9,403 nucleotides of DNA. Source: Methylococcaceae bacterium NSP1-2. Its GTDB lineage: Bacteria > Pseudomonadota > Gammaproteobacteria > Methylococcales > Methylomonadaceae. Location of the stretch: the NCBI GenBank assembly GCA_002256685.1, contig NQJH01000045.1, forward strand, positions 1 through 9,403. Direction: 5' to 3'. Positions 1-6,880 of this stretch are shown in pieces. The notes below the pieces were generated by a model. That model was given only the letters and a program-made list of their open reading frames with translations. It was not told the DNA's origin and did no database searches. Every line of letters starts with the position of its first letter. Within the stretch, counting starts at the first letter, position 1. The translations under genes and the position numbers were made by a program.

Positions 1-38
1 AGTACAGCAATTGCCAACGCTTTCGCTAAAAACAACAT
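1..38 (-). CDS. N-terminal fragment of a leftward gene, product unknown
   Basis: Read on the minus strand, an ATG at 38-36 opens a frame that stays open to the window edge and begins MLFLAKALAIAV. It is preceded by a purine-rich GAGGTGG ribosome binding site (complement of 43-49) about four bases upstream, stronger than most in this window. The twelve visible residues are largely hydrophobic with one lysine, which could be the start of a signal peptide or membrane segment. It is too short to assign a function. The gene is divergent from the asmA-like gene. Confidence rests on the ribosome site and the open frame only. Confidence 0.5.
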   Translation of the reverse strand, partial: MLFLAKALAIAV

Positions 39-154
39 ATTTCCACCTCATATCGTTATTATTATTTAACCATTAGGCTAGAATTTAACTAGCAACACTG
101 GGGCATGATATTCGATAATAAATGATTATTGTAGCTTTTTAAGCGGAGTATTGT
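39..154. promoter_or_regulatory. Divergent intergenic region with candidate promoter for the asmA-like gene
   Basis: This AT-rich 116-base gap separates two divergent starts, so it should hold promoters for both. On the plus strand TTTAAC (84-89) and GATATT (107-112) are 17 bases apart and match the sigma70 -35 and -10 consensus moderately (4 of 6 for the -10). They would give a leader of roughly 35 bases before the GTG at 155. No convincing leftward promoter was found. The assignment is by eye. Confidence 0.3.
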
Positions 155-2314
155 GTGAGAAAACCTTTAAAAATCATACTGTCAATTGTTGCTGGCTTAG
201 TTTTGCTAGTAATGCTTGCGGTCGGTGTCGTTGTTTTTTTTGTCGATCCCAATACTTTCAAGCCTGAAATTATCACGGCGGTTAAAAATAACACGGGACG
301 TGATTTAGTGATCGAGGGCGATTTAAAACTGGCTTTTTTTCCGACATTAAGCATAAACACGGGAAAAATGCTTCTAAATAACGTGCAGGGCTTTGGACCG
401 CAAGCCTTTGCTAGCTTAGAAGAAAGTCGCATCAGCGTTGAATTATTGCCGTTGTTATCGAAACGGATTGAAGTCAGTGGCGTGGTTTTAACAGGGCTAA
501 CGCTAAATCTGGTAAAAAATCAGCAAGGTGTGAAAAATTGGGCTGATTTAATTGCTCGTAAAGCAGTTCCCATTGCTACCAGCATACCGCCTCCGCAACA
601 ACTTACGCCCACTGCATTAAGCACATTTGCTATTAGCGGTGTAACGCTAGTCAACGCGCAAATTAACTGGCAGAACTTACAGACTGGAAAAAATCTACTG
701 TTTAAAGAGTTGAATTTGACGACCGATAAAGTCAGTTTTAATCAACCTATTGCCGTTGATTTGGCGTTTGTTGCCGATAATACCAACGCCAAAAGCAGCG
801 CAACTATAAAACTGAATACCACACTGACGATTAACGAACAATTCGATACATTGGCGTTAAGTCATAGCAATCTACAAGCCACCACGGTGGGCGAAAACAT
901 TCCTAATAAATCACTAACCACCTTGCTCACTATTGCCGATAGTGCGGTGTCACTGCCTCAGCAAACGCTTAAAGTAACAGGGTTACAGCTTAAGTCTGGT
1001 GACTTAAGCCTTACCGCTGATTTATCGGGTGAGCATATTAAGGATAATCCTGCGCTTCAAGGTACGGTGAACGTTGCCGCATTTAGCCCTGCTAAATTGA
1101 TGAAAGATTTTGCTATCACTGCGCCAGTGATGCGTGACGCTAATGCGCTCAATAAGCTAGTAATGAGTGCTAATTTCACGGCAGAAAAAAATTCGCTGGA
1201 TTTACAAAATCTGATAATTAACCTTGATGAGACGACCATCAAAGGCACGACCAGCGTTAAAAACTTTGCTACTCCTGCTATCACGTTTAATTTAGCCATT
1301 GATACCTTGGATGTTGACCGTTATTTACCGCCTGTCGAAAAAACTCAAAAACCAATTACCAGTCCTACCATCGCTTTAATGGCAGGTGCTAAATCAATAC
1401 CTGTTGAGACCTTAAGAAAATTAAACATCGACGGTAACTTAACGGTCGCTAAACTCAAAATCAACGATTTAAACTTACAAGATGTTCAGCAACATTTGAC
1501 GACTAAAGACGGTTTAGTCACGAGTACGCAAACCGTTAAACAATTTTATCAAGGCGAATACACGGGCAATTTGGTTGTCGATGTCCGCCATACCCCCACT
1601 GTTTTAGCCATTGATGAAAAACTCAGTCACGTCCAAGTTGAGCCGTTATTGCAGGACTTTAGAGGCAAAGCAACACTGCGCGGCACACTAGATGCAGCTT
1701 CCCAGCTACAAGCAAAAGGTAATACAGGGGCGGAATTAAAATCCTCACTCAACGGGTTTCTAAAATTTGTCTGCAAAGACGGCGCAGTTCTGGGTTTTAG
1801 TCTGCAAAAAATGGTCGATAAAGGTAAAGCAATGCTGAAAGGCACGGATGTCGCGGTGCATGATGACAATGAGCAAACGCCCTTTGTTGAAATCAGTGCG
1901 ACAGCGGTGGTTAATAACGGCTTGATTACTAATCATGATCTGTTAGGGCGAACCAATAAAGTACGCGTGACGGGTAACGGCACCGCCAATCTAATTACCG
2001 AACAGCTAGACTATAAACTCACGACCTTGTTGTTGAAAGAAAAAGCCACACCGACAGAAGCCGAACAATTTCATGAAACACCGATGATCATTGCGGTAGG
2101 CGGCACGTTTAGTAAACCCACTTACACATTGGATCTAGCGGCATTACTGACCGAAAAAAACAAAGCCAAAGTTGAAAATATACTGAACAAAGTCAAAACC
2201 GAAGAAAATAAAGCCAAAGTCGAACAAGCGTTGGATAATCTAAAACCAGAACAGAAAGAAAAACTGCAAAAATTAGCCCCCAAGCTGGGTAAATTATTTA
2301 AAAAATTGTTCTAA
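155..2314 (+). CDS. AsmA family protein, inner-membrane anchored, envelope biogenesis
   Basis: This 719-residue protein has the AsmA architecture. Residues about 7-30 form one strongly hydrophobic N-terminal membrane anchor. The AsmA N-terminal region follows (TGRDLVIEGDLKLAFFP near 47-63, then Leu/Val-rich beta-strand sequence). A Pro-rich linker lies near 144-152, and a C-terminal AsmA-type segment near 520-560 contains LNGFLKF and DGAVLGFSL. AsmA-like proteins are large periplasmic beta-rich proteins linked to outer-membrane assembly and phospholipid transport between membranes. The exact role here is inferred. The start is GTG at 155, chosen because AAGCGGAG (141-148) sits just upstream and the membrane anchor begins right after it. 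The C-terminus ends in a Lys-rich tail with a tandem repeat. mutY follows six bases after the stop, so co-transcription is likely. The order asmA-mutY-yggX is known from other gammaproteobacteria. Confidence 0.88.
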   Translation: MRKPLKIILSIVAGLVLLVMLAVGVVVFFVDPNTFKPEIITAVKNNTGRDLVIEGDLKLAFFPTLSINTGKMLLNNVQGFGPQAFASLEESRISVELLPLLSKRIEVSGVVLTGLTLNLVKNQQGVKNWADLIARKAVPIATSIPPPQQLTPTALSTFAISGVTLVNAQINWQNLQTGKNLLFKELNLTTDKVSFNQPIAVDLAFVADNTNAKSSATIKLNTTLTINEQFDTLALSHSNLQATTVGENIPNKSLTTLLTIADSAVSLPQQTLKVTGLQLKSGDLSLTADLSGEHIKDNPALQGTVNVAAFSPAKLMKDFAITAPVMRDANALNKLVMSANFTAEKNSLDLQNLIINLDETTIKGTTSVKNFATPAITFNLAIDTLDVDRYLPPVEKTQKPITSPTIALMAGAKSIPVETLRKLNIDGNLTVAKLKINDLNLQDVQQHLTTKDGLVTSTQTVKQFYQGEYTGNLVVDVRHTPTVLAIDEKLSHVQVEPLLQDFRGKATLRGTLDAASQLQAKGNTGAELKSSLNGFLKFVCKDGAVLGFSLQKMVDKGKAMLKGTDVAVHDDNEQTPFVEISATAVVNNGLITNHDLLGRTNKVRVTGNGTANLITEQLDYKLTTLLLKEKATPTEAEQFHETPMIIAVGGTFSKPTYTLDLAALLTEKNKAKVENILNKVKTEENKAKVEQALDNLKPEQKEKLQKLAPKLGKLFKKLF
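2153..2248 (+). repeat. Tandem 16-codon repeat in the C-terminal tail of the AsmA-like protein
   Basis: Residues 667-682 (EKNKAKVENILNKVKT) and 683-698 (EENKAKVEQALDNLKP) are two back-to-back copies of a 16-residue unit sharing the core NKAKVE and the L-(N/D)-x-(V/L)-K pattern. The DNA copies (2153-2200 and 2201-2248) have diverged at synonymous and non-synonymous sites. The tail, including the following KEKLQKLAPKLGKLFKKLF, is rich in Lys/Glu/Leu and is probably an amphipathic helix or short coiled coil. Confidence 0.75.
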
Positions 2315-2320
2315 GCCACT

Positions 2321-3352
2321 ATGATTCCTGCCGCTTTTCAAAAAACTATACTGACTTGGTTTGATAGTCACGGTCGTAAAGATTTACCGTGGCAACAAAA
2401 CATCACGCCTTATCGCGTGTGGCTGTCTGAAATCATGCTCCAACAAACTCAAGTCACCACCGTTATTCCTTATTTCAACGCCTTTATAGAAAAATTTCCC
2501 ACGCTGGAAAGCTTAGCAACAACGCCGATTGATGACGTTTTACCGTATTGGTCGGGCTTAGGTTATTACGCCCGCGCCCGCAATCTGCATAAAACCGCAC
2601 AGCTTATTCACCAGCAACAGCGTTTTCCCGACACACTGCCAGAGTTAATGGCATTATCGGGTATAGGGCAATCGACAGCGGGGGCAATTCTAAGTATTGC
2701 TTTCAATAAAAGCCATGCCATATTGGATGGTAATGTCAAAAGAGTGCTAACGCGCTATAAAGGCATCGTCGGTTGGACGGGCAGTAGTGAAATCAATAAA
2801 CAATTGTGGGCAGTTAGCACTGAATTAACACCTAAAGAGCGGTGTGCTGACTATACGCAAGCGATGATGGATTTAGGCGCGACGCTTTGCACACGCAGCA
2901 AACCCGCTTGTGAAATTTGTCCACTTACTGAGCATTGTTTAGCAAAACGTAGGGGTATAGTCGCCTTATTACCGACTCCAAAACCTGCAAAAACCTTACC
3001 CGTTAAACAACGTATTTTTTTAATATTGAAAAATGACAGCCAGCAGATTTTTTTAGAAAAAAGACCGCCGACGGGTATTTGGGGGGGATTATGGAGTTTA
3101 CCCGAATTTGATAGCATTGAATCTGCACAACATTGGTGTTTAAGTAAAAATCTAGCAATTGCCAGTCAACAAGTGTTGCCTACTTTACGTCACACTTTTT
3201 CGCATTATCATTTAGACTATACGCCGCTAGCGATACAAACCAATAGCCCGACAAATTTTGTGATGGAAGCTAATCAAAGTCTTTGGTATAACACGGGTAC
3301 ATTGTTGGGCTTAGCCGCCCCAATTAAACAATTATTACAACAACATAATTAA
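2321..3352 (+). CDS. mutY: A/G-specific adenine DNA glycosylase MutY
   Basis: MutY removes adenine mispaired with 8-oxoguanine, starting base excision repair. The 343 residues fit the family length and carry every hallmark. LPWQQ and YRVWLSEIMLQQTQV hold the catalytic Glu37. A helix-hairpin-helix LSGIGQSTAGAIL (112-124) is followed by the conserved Asp136 in ILDGNVKRVL. The [4Fe-4S] loop ligands are Cys190, Cys197, Cys200 and Cys206 with C-x6-C-x2-C-x5-C spacing. The C-terminal NUDIX-like 8-oxoG recognition domain runs from about 228, with the FSHYHL loop at 293-298. The ATG at 2321 lies six bases after the asmA-like stop. No strong ribosome site is visible, which suggests translational coupling. 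yggX follows 11 bases later. The MutY/YggX pairing links oxidative DNA repair with iron and oxidative-stress handling. Confidence 0.98.
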   Translation: MIPAAFQKTILTWFDSHGRKDLPWQQNITPYRVWLSEIMLQQTQVTTVIPYFNAFIEKFPTLESLATTPIDDVLPYWSGLGYYARARNLHKTAQLIHQQQRFPDTLPELMALSGIGQSTAGAILSIAFNKSHAILDGNVKRVLTRYKGIVGWTGSSEINKQLWAVSTELTPKERCADYTQAMMDLGATLCTRSKPACEICPLTEHCLAKRRGIVALLPTPKPAKTLPVKQRIFLILKNDSQQIFLEKRPPTGIWGGLWSLPEFDSIESAQHWCLSKNLAIASQQVLPTLRHTFSHYHLDYTPLAIQTNSPTNFVMEANQSLWYNTGTLLGLAAPIKQLLQQHN

Positions 3353-3363
3353 GAGAGAGTAAC

Positions 3364-3636
3364 ATGACCAGACGCGTACTGTGTGTAAAATTGGGCGTAG
3401 AAGCCGATGGTTTAGATGCCCCCCCTTTTCCGGGTGAAAAAGGCTTAGAAATATTTGAAAAAATATCTAAGCAAGCGTGGCAAGAATGGTTAAGTAAACA
3501 AACCATGCTAATTAATGAGAACAAATTAGCCAGCTTTGATCCCAAAGCCAGAGCGTATTTAGCGGAAGAACGAACTAAATTTTTATTTGAAGGTAATAGT
3601 GATATGCCTGAAGGTTATGTGCCGCCACAAGGCTGA
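3364..3636 (+). CDS. yggX: Fe(2+)-trafficking protein YggX
   Basis: This 90-residue cytoplasmic protein matches the YggX family over its whole length. It has the conserved Cys7 near the N-terminus, PGEKG (23-27), the ISKQAW helix, QTMLINENKL (46-55), and the C-terminal FLFEG followed by EGYVPP. In enterobacteria YggX protects Fe-S enzymes from oxidative damage and is proposed to take part in iron trafficking; the exact mechanism is debated. The AGAGAGAG run at 3352-3359 provides a good ribosome site, and the ATG at 3364 places Cys7 where the family has it. It follows mutY by 11 bases, the same order as in many gammaproteobacteria, so the two are probably one transcript. Confidence 0.96.
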   Translation: MTRRVLCVKLGVEADGLDAPPFPGEKGLEIFEKISKQAWQEWLSKQTMLINENKLASFDPKARAYLAEERTKFLFEGNSDMPEGYVPPQG

Positions 3637-3675
3637 TAAATCCCTCTTTGTCGAGATTTTTATTGGAGAAACGCA

Positions 3676-3951
3676 ATGTTTGAAATCGATAGAATATTTT
3701 GTCAACGGTGTGATAAAACAGGACTAATGGAATGGTATTTCAATGCTCGTGAAGGTATATTCGGTCCTTATGTCTCTAAAATAATGGCATCAAAAGAGCT
3801 TGAAGTCTTTGTTGAACGCCGAAAGCTATCGGGAGATGATGCAGGACGAGACGGCACGAAAAACAATAAATTAACTCTCGCACCGATTGAACATGCAAAG
3901 ACAGAAGCGGTATTTTTTGACTTTTCCAAAAGAAAAAAAGGCATCGATTGA
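3676..3951 (+). CDS. Conserved-looking 91-aa protein of unknown function
   Basis: I do not recognise a characterised family with certainty. The protein starts MFEIDRIF, has a single Cys9-x2-Cys12 knuckle, then EWYFNAREGIFGPYVS (19-34), followed by an amphipathic helix ASKELEVFVERRK and a charged, probably disordered tail. The pattern of an aromatic triplet, REG, GP and an aromatic residue recalls small gammaproteobacterial proteins of unknown function grouped under a DUF (DUF6316-like, from memory and tentative). Translation is well supported: GGAG at 3665-3668 lies seven bases before the ATG. It sits 39 bases after yggX and is followed by a terminator hairpin, so it is probably the last gene of the asmA-mutY-yggX transcript. 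One Cys pair alone could bind metal only with partners or as a dimer. Confidence 0.75.
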   Translation: MFEIDRIFCQRCDKTGLMEWYFNAREGIFGPYVSKIMASKELEVFVERRKLSGDDAGRDGTKNNKLTLAPIEHAKTEAVFFDFSKRKKGID

Positions 3952-3966
3952 GTGATAGCTGAAGCG

Positions 3967-4006
3967 AATGCTGAATGATTAAAAACATTCAGCGTTTACT
4001 TATTTT
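3967..4006 (+). terminator. Rho-independent terminator ending the asmA-like/mutY/yggX block
   Basis: GCTGAATG (3970-3977) pairs with CATTCAGC (3986-3993) around an eight-base loop. The stem extends outward to 3967 and 3996 through A-T pairs and one G-U pair, giving about 11 pairs. A T-rich stretch (TTTACTTATTTT) follows. It begins 16 bases after the stop of the 91-aa gene. The T tract is interrupted, so termination may be partial. Confidence 0.6.
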
Positions 4007-4095
4007 GTGAAGTAGTAGTTATTTTCTCAATCTAAAGCGAATTTCGCAGTACCCCCCTTTTAAGTCGAAAGCCGCAAGGCTGTTAATACGTCTGT

Positions 4096-4156
4096 AAAAA
4101 ACACACAAAAAAACAAACCCTCGCTTATTGATACCTTGGTATCAGTAGACTTAATT
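4096..4156 (+). promoter_or_regulatory. Candidate parE promoter with upstream A-rich tract
   Basis: TTGATA (4128-4133) matches the sigma70 -35 in five of six bases. The best-placed -10, TTAATT (4151-4156), is weak but 17 bases away. An A-rich tract (about 4096-4118) occupies the position of an UP element, which could compensate. The predicted leader is about 20 bases, and AGGA (4177-4180) serves the parE ATG at 4185. Called by eye. Confidence 0.4.
4129..4144. promoter_or_regulatory. Inverted repeat overlapping the putative parE -35, possible operator
   Basis: TGATACC (4129-4135) and GGTATCA (4138-4144) are exact inverted arms of seven bases around a two-base centre. The dyad overlaps the TTGATA hexamer, so a bound dimeric regulator would be expected to affect parE transcription. 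There is no following T tract and the spacer is too short for an RNA hairpin, which favours a DNA site. The cognate protein is unknown. Confidence 0.45.
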
Positions 4157-4184
4157 ACATTGGCTTATGAGTGCTTAGGAATAA

Positions 4185-6077
4185 ATGAGTAACGAATATA
4201 ATGCAGCAGCAATAGAAGTTTTAAGTGGCTTAGAACCGGTGCGCAAACGTCCGGGTATGTACACTGACACCACTCGCCCCAACCATCTAGTACAAGAAGT
4301 GGTTGATAACAGCGTTGATGAAGCAATGGCAGGTTTTGCCAAAGTCATCGATGTGGTGTTATACAAAGATGGTTCTGTGCTGGTTAAAGATGATGGGCGA
4401 GGAATGCCTGTGGATATGCACCCCGAACAAGGCATGACGGGCGTGGAAGTTATTTTGACTCAACTTCATGCAGGCGGTAAATTTTCCAATCAGAATTACC
4501 AATTTTCAGGCGGTCTGCACGGTGTCGGCGTATCGGTGGTTAATGCCTTATCTGCTCAACTCGATATAGAAGTTAAGCGCAACGGCAAAGTCTATAGCAT
4601 GAGTTTTGCCGATGGTGAAAAACAAACCGAACTCACAGAAATAGGCACAGTCGGTAAAAATAACACCGGTACATCGGTCAAATTTATACCCAATGAAAAA
4701 TATTTTGATTCTGCTAAAATTTCCGTTAGCAAACTCAAACAAGTGTTACGCGCGAAAGCTGTGTTATGTCCGCGTTTAAAAATCACCTTAAGCGTCGAAC
4801 AAACCGATGAAAGCTATGAATGGTATTATCAAGACGGTTTAAAAGGCTATTTACTGGATCGCATCGGCGATATTGATTATTGTCCCGCGCAGCCTTTTAT
4901 GGGCAACATGGCAACAACCCACGAAGCCGTGGAATGGGGCATTGTTTGGGCAGTTGAAAATCCACCTGAAATACTCAATGAAAGTTATGTCAATCTGATT
5001 CCTACCGCGCAAGGTGGTACGCATGTTAATGGCTTACGCGCAGGTTTAACCGAAGCCATGCGTGAATTTTGCGACATTCGTAATATTTTGCCGCGTGGTG
5101 TCAAAGTTGCCCCTGAAGACGTGTGGGAAAATTGTCATTTTGTGTTGGCGGTTAAACTCGAAGACCCGCAGTTTTCAGGACAAACCAAAGAGCGGCTCAG
5201 TTCGCGGGAATGTGTGGCGTTTGTTTCAGGTGTGGCGAAAGATGGTTTTAGTTTATGGCTGAATCAACACCCTGCCGAAGGCGAAAAAATTGCTGAAATT
5301 ATTATTAATAGTGCGCAAAAACGCCTGCGTTCCAATAAAAAAATCATTCGCAAAAAAATCACCTCAGGACCTGCATTGCCGGGGAAACTTGCCGATTGTT
5401 CTGCACAAGATATTAATCGCACTGAATTATTTTTAGTCGAAGGTGATTCAGCGGGTGGTTCAGCCAAACAAGCGCGTGAACGTGATTTTCAAGCCATCAT
5501 GCCATTACGCGGTAAAATTTTAAACACATGGGAAGTGGAATCTGAACAGGTCATGGCTTCACAAGAAGTTCATGATATTGCCGTTGCGTTGGGCATAGAA
5601 CCTGGATCAGCTGATTTACAAAACCTACGTTATGGCAAAGTGTGTATTTTGGCCGATGCCGATTCCGACGGTAATCACATTGCTACGCTGATATGTGCGT
5701 TGTTTTATCAACACTTTAACGAGCTGGTTAAACAAGGTCATGTGTTTGTCGCCATGCCGCCTTTGTATCGTATTGATGTCGGCAAACGGGTTTTTTATGC
5801 GTTGGATGAAGCGGAACGGCTAGGCGTTTTAGACAGAATCAAAGCTGAAAAACTGAAAGGGCAAATCAATGTGCAACGCTTTAAAGGCTTAGGGGAAATG
5901 AATCCAAGCCAATTGCGTGAAACCACCATGAATCCTGATACCCGTCGTTTAGTACAATTAACGATTACTGAAAATGATGAAACCGCCGCGCAATTAGATT
6001 TATTACTGGCAAAAAAACGTTCTCAAGATAGAAAAGCATGGTTAGAAGCGAAGGGTAATTTAGCGGATGTGGTTTGA
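4185..6077 (+). CDS. parE: DNA topoisomerase IV subunit B (ParE)
   Basis: ParE is the ATPase subunit of topoisomerase IV, which works with ParC to decatenate daughter chromosomes and relax supercoils. The 630 residues have the family length. The GHKL ATPase domain shows Glu38 and Asn42 (EVVDNSVDEA), DDGRGMP (69-75) and the lid motif GGLHGVGVSVVNALS (109-123). The transducer domain carries the QTK loop with Lys335. The TOPRIM domain has EGDSAGGSAKQ (Glu419) and the DADSD acidic cluster (491-495). The C-terminal QRFKGLGEMNP and NPDTR motifs follow. ParE rather than GyrB is supported by the lack of the GyrB-specific insertion and by the opening YNAAAIEVLSGLEPVRKRPGMY style. parC is not in the window. 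The stop lies one base from the stop of the convergent TetR gene, so there is no room for a separate terminator. Confidence 0.97.
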   Translation: MSNEYNAAAIEVLSGLEPVRKRPGMYTDTTRPNHLVQEVVDNSVDEAMAGFAKVIDVVLYKDGSVLVKDDGRGMPVDMHPEQGMTGVEVILTQLHAGGKFSNQNYQFSGGLHGVGVSVVNALSAQLDIEVKRNGKVYSMSFADGEKQTELTEIGTVGKNNTGTSVKFIPNEKYFDSAKISVSKLKQVLRAKAVLCPRLKITLSVEQTDESYEWYYQDGLKGYLLDRIGDIDYCPAQPFMGNMATTHEAVEWGIVWAVENPPEILNESYVNLIPTAQGGTHVNGLRAGLTEAMREFCDIRNILPRGVKVAPEDVWENCHFVLAVKLEDPQFSGQTKERLSSRECVAFVSGVAKDGFSLWLNQHPAEGEKIAEIIINSAQKRLRSNKKIIRKKITSGPALPGKLADCSAQDINRTELFLVEGDSAGGSAKQARERDFQAIMPLRGKILNTWEVESEQVMASQEVHDIAVALGIEPGSADLQNLRYGKVCILADADSDGNHIATLICALFYQHFNELVKQGHVFVAMPPLYRIDVGKRVFYALDEAERLGVLDRIKAEKLKGQINVQRFKGLGEMNPSQLRETTMNPDTRRLVQLTITENDETAAQLDLLLAKKRSQDRKAWLEAKGNLADVV

Positions 6078-6078
6078 T

Positions 6079-6618
6079 TTATTTGTTAAAGCCATGTAGA
6101 AAAGTTCTGAGCAATAACAGCACGGAAGTTTCTATATCCGCCTCTGCCGATAATAAACAAATTCCATGAATACCTTGCCACAATGCGCGTACCGCTTGCT
6201 CTGATGAGGCTGGAATAAAGTAAGCGGAAAATTGCTGGAACACGCTATTCAATTGGGCTTGATACCAATCGGGTAGCGGCTCTGCTTCAAGTGACTGTTG
6301 CGCAAAAATCATTCGCCAGCGGTGGGCGTTGGTACGCGCATACTGTAAATAGGCGGTGAGCCATGTTTCAATATCAGCTGTTGCGGTGATGGGCTGTAAG
6401 CGTGTGGCAATGTCTTCTAAGGTTCGGGCGTTAATGTGTAGGATTAACTCTGCGCGACTGGTAAATACCATGTAAATACTGCCCACGGTATAACCCATTT
6501 CCATTGCAATTTTGCGGATGGTTAAGGCAGCAAAGCCTTCTTCGATAATGATAGTTTCAGCGGCATTCAACACCATTGCTTTGATTTCTGCCAAGCTGTG
6601 TTCGTTTCGTCTTGCCAT
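6079..6618 (-). CDS. TetR/AcrR family transcriptional regulator
   Basis: This 179-residue protein has a TetR-type N-terminal DNA-binding domain. The helix-turn-helix lies at about 31-52 (ALTIRKIAMEMGYTVGSIYMVF), followed by the typical F-x-S-R-x-E-L-I. The C-terminal region is a helical ligand-binding and dimerisation domain containing a W-H-R-W-R-M-I-F-like stretch and ALWQGIHGICLLSAE, reminiscent of the TetR C-terminal WHG type. Its ligand and targets are unknown. The ATG at 6618 is chosen because the HTH needs the preceding residues; no clear Shine-Dalgarno is visible. It runs tail to tail with parE and lies 71 bases downstream of the leftward tRNA-Asp, so it may be transcribed partly by read-through. 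Inverted repeats just upstream may be an autoregulatory site. No transporter or enzyme gene adjoins it to hint at a substrate. Confidence 0.88.
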   Translation of the reverse strand: MARRNEHSLAEIKAMVLNAAETIIIEEGFAALTIRKIAMEMGYTVGSIYMVFTSRAELILHINARTLEDIATRLQPITATADIETWLTAYLQYARTNAHRWRMIFAQQSLEAEPLPDWYQAQLNSVFQQFSAYFIPASSEQAVRALWQGIHGICLLSAEADIETSVLLLLRTFLHGFNK

Positions 6619-6631
6619 TGAGTTTTATTGC

Positions 6632-6669
6632 AGCCGTTAACTGGCTATGAGAGTGTGGCTAGAGTAGCC
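6632..6669. promoter_or_regulatory. Inverted repeats upstream of the TetR gene, possible operator
   Basis: Two short dyads sit here. AGCC (6632-6635) and GGCT (6643-6646) flank a GTTAAC palindrome. GGCTA (6657-6661) and TAGCC (6665-6669) flank three bases. TetR regulators often bind dyads near their own start, and these lie 14-51 bases upstream of it. No T tract follows on either strand. The arms are short, so chance is possible. Confidence 0.3.
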
Positions 6670-6689
6670 TGAAGAATATATGAATATGT

Positions 6690-6766
6690 TGGCGGAGCGG
6701 ACGGGGCTCGAACCCGCGACCACCGGCGTGACAGGCCGGTATTCTAACCAACTGAACTACCGCTCC
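6690..6766 (-). tRNA. tRNA-Asp (anticodon GTC)
   Basis: The minus strand gives a complete 77-base cloverleaf. The acceptor stem is GGAGCGG (from 6766) paired with CCGCTCC, followed by discriminator G and an encoded CCA ending at 6690. The D arm contains AGTTGGTTA. The anticodon stem CCGGC/GCCGG encloses the seven-base loop CTGTCAC, with anticodon GTC at complement 6732-6730. The T arm carries GGTTCGAGCC. The sequence closely resembles the enterobacterial tRNA-Asp. It is transcribed from its own promoter at about 6782-6809, and the leftward TetR gene begins 71 bases downstream. No integrated element is seen at its 3' end. Confidence 0.98.
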
Positions 6767-6781
6767 GTTTTTAGAGGGCGT

Positions 6782-6809
6782 ATTCTATAACATCTTTGCT
6801 ATTCGTCAA
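6782..6809 (-). promoter_or_regulatory. Sigma70-type promoter of tRNA-Asp
   Basis: On the minus strand TTGACG (complement of 6809-6804) and TAGAAT (complement of 6787-6782) are 16 bases apart, each five of six to consensus. After the -10 comes a GC-rich ACGCCC, the discriminator type linked to stringent control of stable RNA promoters. The tRNA 5' end is 15 bases past the -10, so the leader is only about eight bases. Confidence 0.75.
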
Positions 6810-6817
6810 GCATTCAA

Positions 6818-6848
6818 TTGCTAGTCGCTGGCAATAAGATGATATAAA
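6818..6848 (+). promoter_or_regulatory. Candidate promoter for the CDGSH-led cluster
   Basis: TTGCTA (6818-6823, four of six) and TATAAA (6843-6848, five of six) are 19 bases apart, slightly long. They lie divergently upstream of the tRNA promoter and would give a leader of about 26 bases rich in pyrimidines. AATAAT (6871-6876) is an alternative -10 that would make the transcript nearly leaderless. By-eye call, uncertain. Confidence 0.3.
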
Positions 6849-6880
6849 ATTGCTGGTTTTTCTATTCTTTAATAATTTTT

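Noticed and set aside
139..432. Antisense open frame across the asmA-like start, and similar ones within mutY, parE and rsmJ
   Set aside because: They lie opposite strongly supported genes, lack ribosome sites and have no recognisable domain content.
3640..3662. Possible terminator between yggX and the 91-aa gene (CTC/GAG followed by ATTTTTATT)
   Set aside because: The stem is only about three pairs, too weak to call.
4037..4081. Small dyads GCGAA-T-TTCGC (4037-4047) and AGCC-GCAA-GGCT (4070-4081) before parE
   Set aside because: Short stems with no T tract and no match to a known RNA or riboswitch; likely chance, although the second has a GNRA-type loop.
6690..6766. tRNA-Asp as an attachment site for an integrated element
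   Set aside because: No integrase and no repeated copy of the tRNA 3' end is visible in the window.
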